From Porphyromonadaceae bacterium (GTDB taxonomy: Bacteria; Bacteroidota; Bacteroidia; Bacteroidales; UBA11471): DNA of 6,007 nt. Shown piece by piece: positions 5,455 through 6,007 of this stretch. Numbering within the stretch: position 1 is the first letter of the stretch; each line of letters starts with the position of its first letter. The stretch lies in the NCBI GenBank assembly GCA_021199145.1, contig JAJQIP010000096.1, forward strand, positions 1 through 6,007, given 5' to 3'. Under the pieces are notes generated by a model. The model saw only the letters and a list, made by a program, of their open reading frames with translations, ran no database searches and had not been told where the DNA came from. The position numbers and the translations under genes were made by a program.

Positions 5455-6007
5455 ATGGCTGAAAACAAAAAGATAAAAACCGCATTGGTTTCGGTGTATC
5501 ACAAGGACGGGTTAGATGAAATTCTCAAGAATCTGTATGATAACGGTGTGGAGTTCATTTCTACGGGGGGTACACAGTCCTTTATAGATTCTTTGGGCAT
5601 ACCTTGCCGCAGTGTCGAAAGCCTTACGGGATATCCTTCAATTTTGGGAGGGCGGGTAAAGACGTTGCATCCTAAAATTTTTGGAGGAATCCTCAATCGT
5701 CGAGATGAGGAGAATGACCGTCAACAAATTGCCGAATACGATATACCAGAGATAGATCTCGTTATTGTTGATCTTTATCCTTTTGAAGAGACTTTGGCTT
5801 CGGGTGCAGATGAAAGTGCCCTTATCGAGAAAATAGATATAGGTGGAATTTCCCTCATCCGTGCCGCTGCCAAAAATTTTAAAGATGTCCTCATTGTCGC
5901 TTCCAAAGCCCAATATGCCCCTCTCTTGAAAATGCTTCAAGAGAAGGGTGCGGACTCTTCACTTGAAGATCGCTATTGGTTCGCCAAAGAGGCCTTTGCC
6001 GGATCTT
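5455..6007 (+). CDS. purH: Bifunctional AICAR formyltransferase / IMP cyclohydrolase (partial, N-terminal part)
   Basis: The first 184 residues of PurH are present and the gene runs off the right edge; family members are usually a little over 500 residues. PurH formylates AICAR with 10-formyl-tetrahydrofolate and closes the ring to IMP, the last two steps of de novo purine synthesis, in the cytoplasm. The visible part is the N-terminal IMP cyclohydrolase (MGS-like) domain. Diagnostic blocks are STGGT (36-40), GGRVKTLHPKIFGGIL (65-80), DLVIVDLYPF (101-110) and EKIDIGGISLIRAAAKNF (125-142). The transformylase domain lies outside the window. The ATG at 5455 fits both the conserved N-terminus and the short leader from the promoter at 5394-5425. 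The gene is co-oriented with metA but has its own promoter, so it need not be in one operon with it. Confidence 0.97.
   Translation, partial: MAENKKIKTALVSVYHKDGLDEILKNLYDNGVEFISTGGTQSFIDSLGIPCRSVESLTGYPSILGGRVKTLHPKIFGGILNRRDEENDRQQIAEYDIPEIDLVIVDLYPFEETLASGADESALIEKIDIGGISLIRAAAKNFKDVLIVASKAQYAPLLKMLQEKGADSSLEDRYWFAKEAFAGS

Noticed and set aside
5638..5940. 100-codon minus-strand open frame inside purH
   Set aside because: It is antisense to conserved PurH blocks, with no plausible promoter or protein motif.

Overview
The window looks like chromosomal DNA from a member of the Bacteroidales (Bacteroidetes), probably a gut species. The evidence is a moderately AT-rich composition, A/T-rich intergenic gaps without strong Shine-Dalgarno sites, and exact copies of the Bacteroidetes sigma-ABfr -7 element (TAnnTTTG) in front of five of the six genes. 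A DUF3332-type lipoprotein of a kind common in this order points the same way. I cannot name the genus from the sequence alone.

Layout, left to right. (1) The minus strand, from the left edge to 1384, encodes most of a GH13 alpha-amylase-family enzyme with no signal peptide; its C-terminus lies off-window. (2) After a 120-bp divergent intergenic region carrying a palindrome that abuts a -7 element, the plus strand encodes an exported alpha/beta-hydrolase esterase (1505-2410). (3) A 175-residue DUF3332-type lipoprotein (2503-3030) follows on the plus strand with its own -7 element. (4) A strong two-way terminator (3052-3083) separates it from the convergent asnA (3113-4147, minus). (5) A 236-bp divergent promoter region separates asnA from metA (4384-5307, plus). 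(6) After a 147-bp gap holding a hairpin and another promoter, purH begins at 5455 and runs off the right edge.

The left part concerns carbohydrate use: a cytoplasmic alpha-glucan hydrolase beside an exported carbohydrate-ester-type esterase. No SusC/SusD pair or regulator is visible, so I cannot call it a polysaccharide utilisation locus. The right part is core biosynthesis. AsnA makes asparagine from aspartate, MetA commits homoserine (also aspartate-derived) to methionine, and PurH performs the last two steps of IMP synthesis.

Nothing here looks like a mobile element, CRISPR array, structural RNA gene or new defence system. The best second-look items are the glutamate at position 111 of MetA, which predicts acetyl-CoA rather than succinyl-CoA as donor, the palindrome at the esterase promoter, and the repeats in the asnA leader. 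The window is otherwise ordinary and well conserved.
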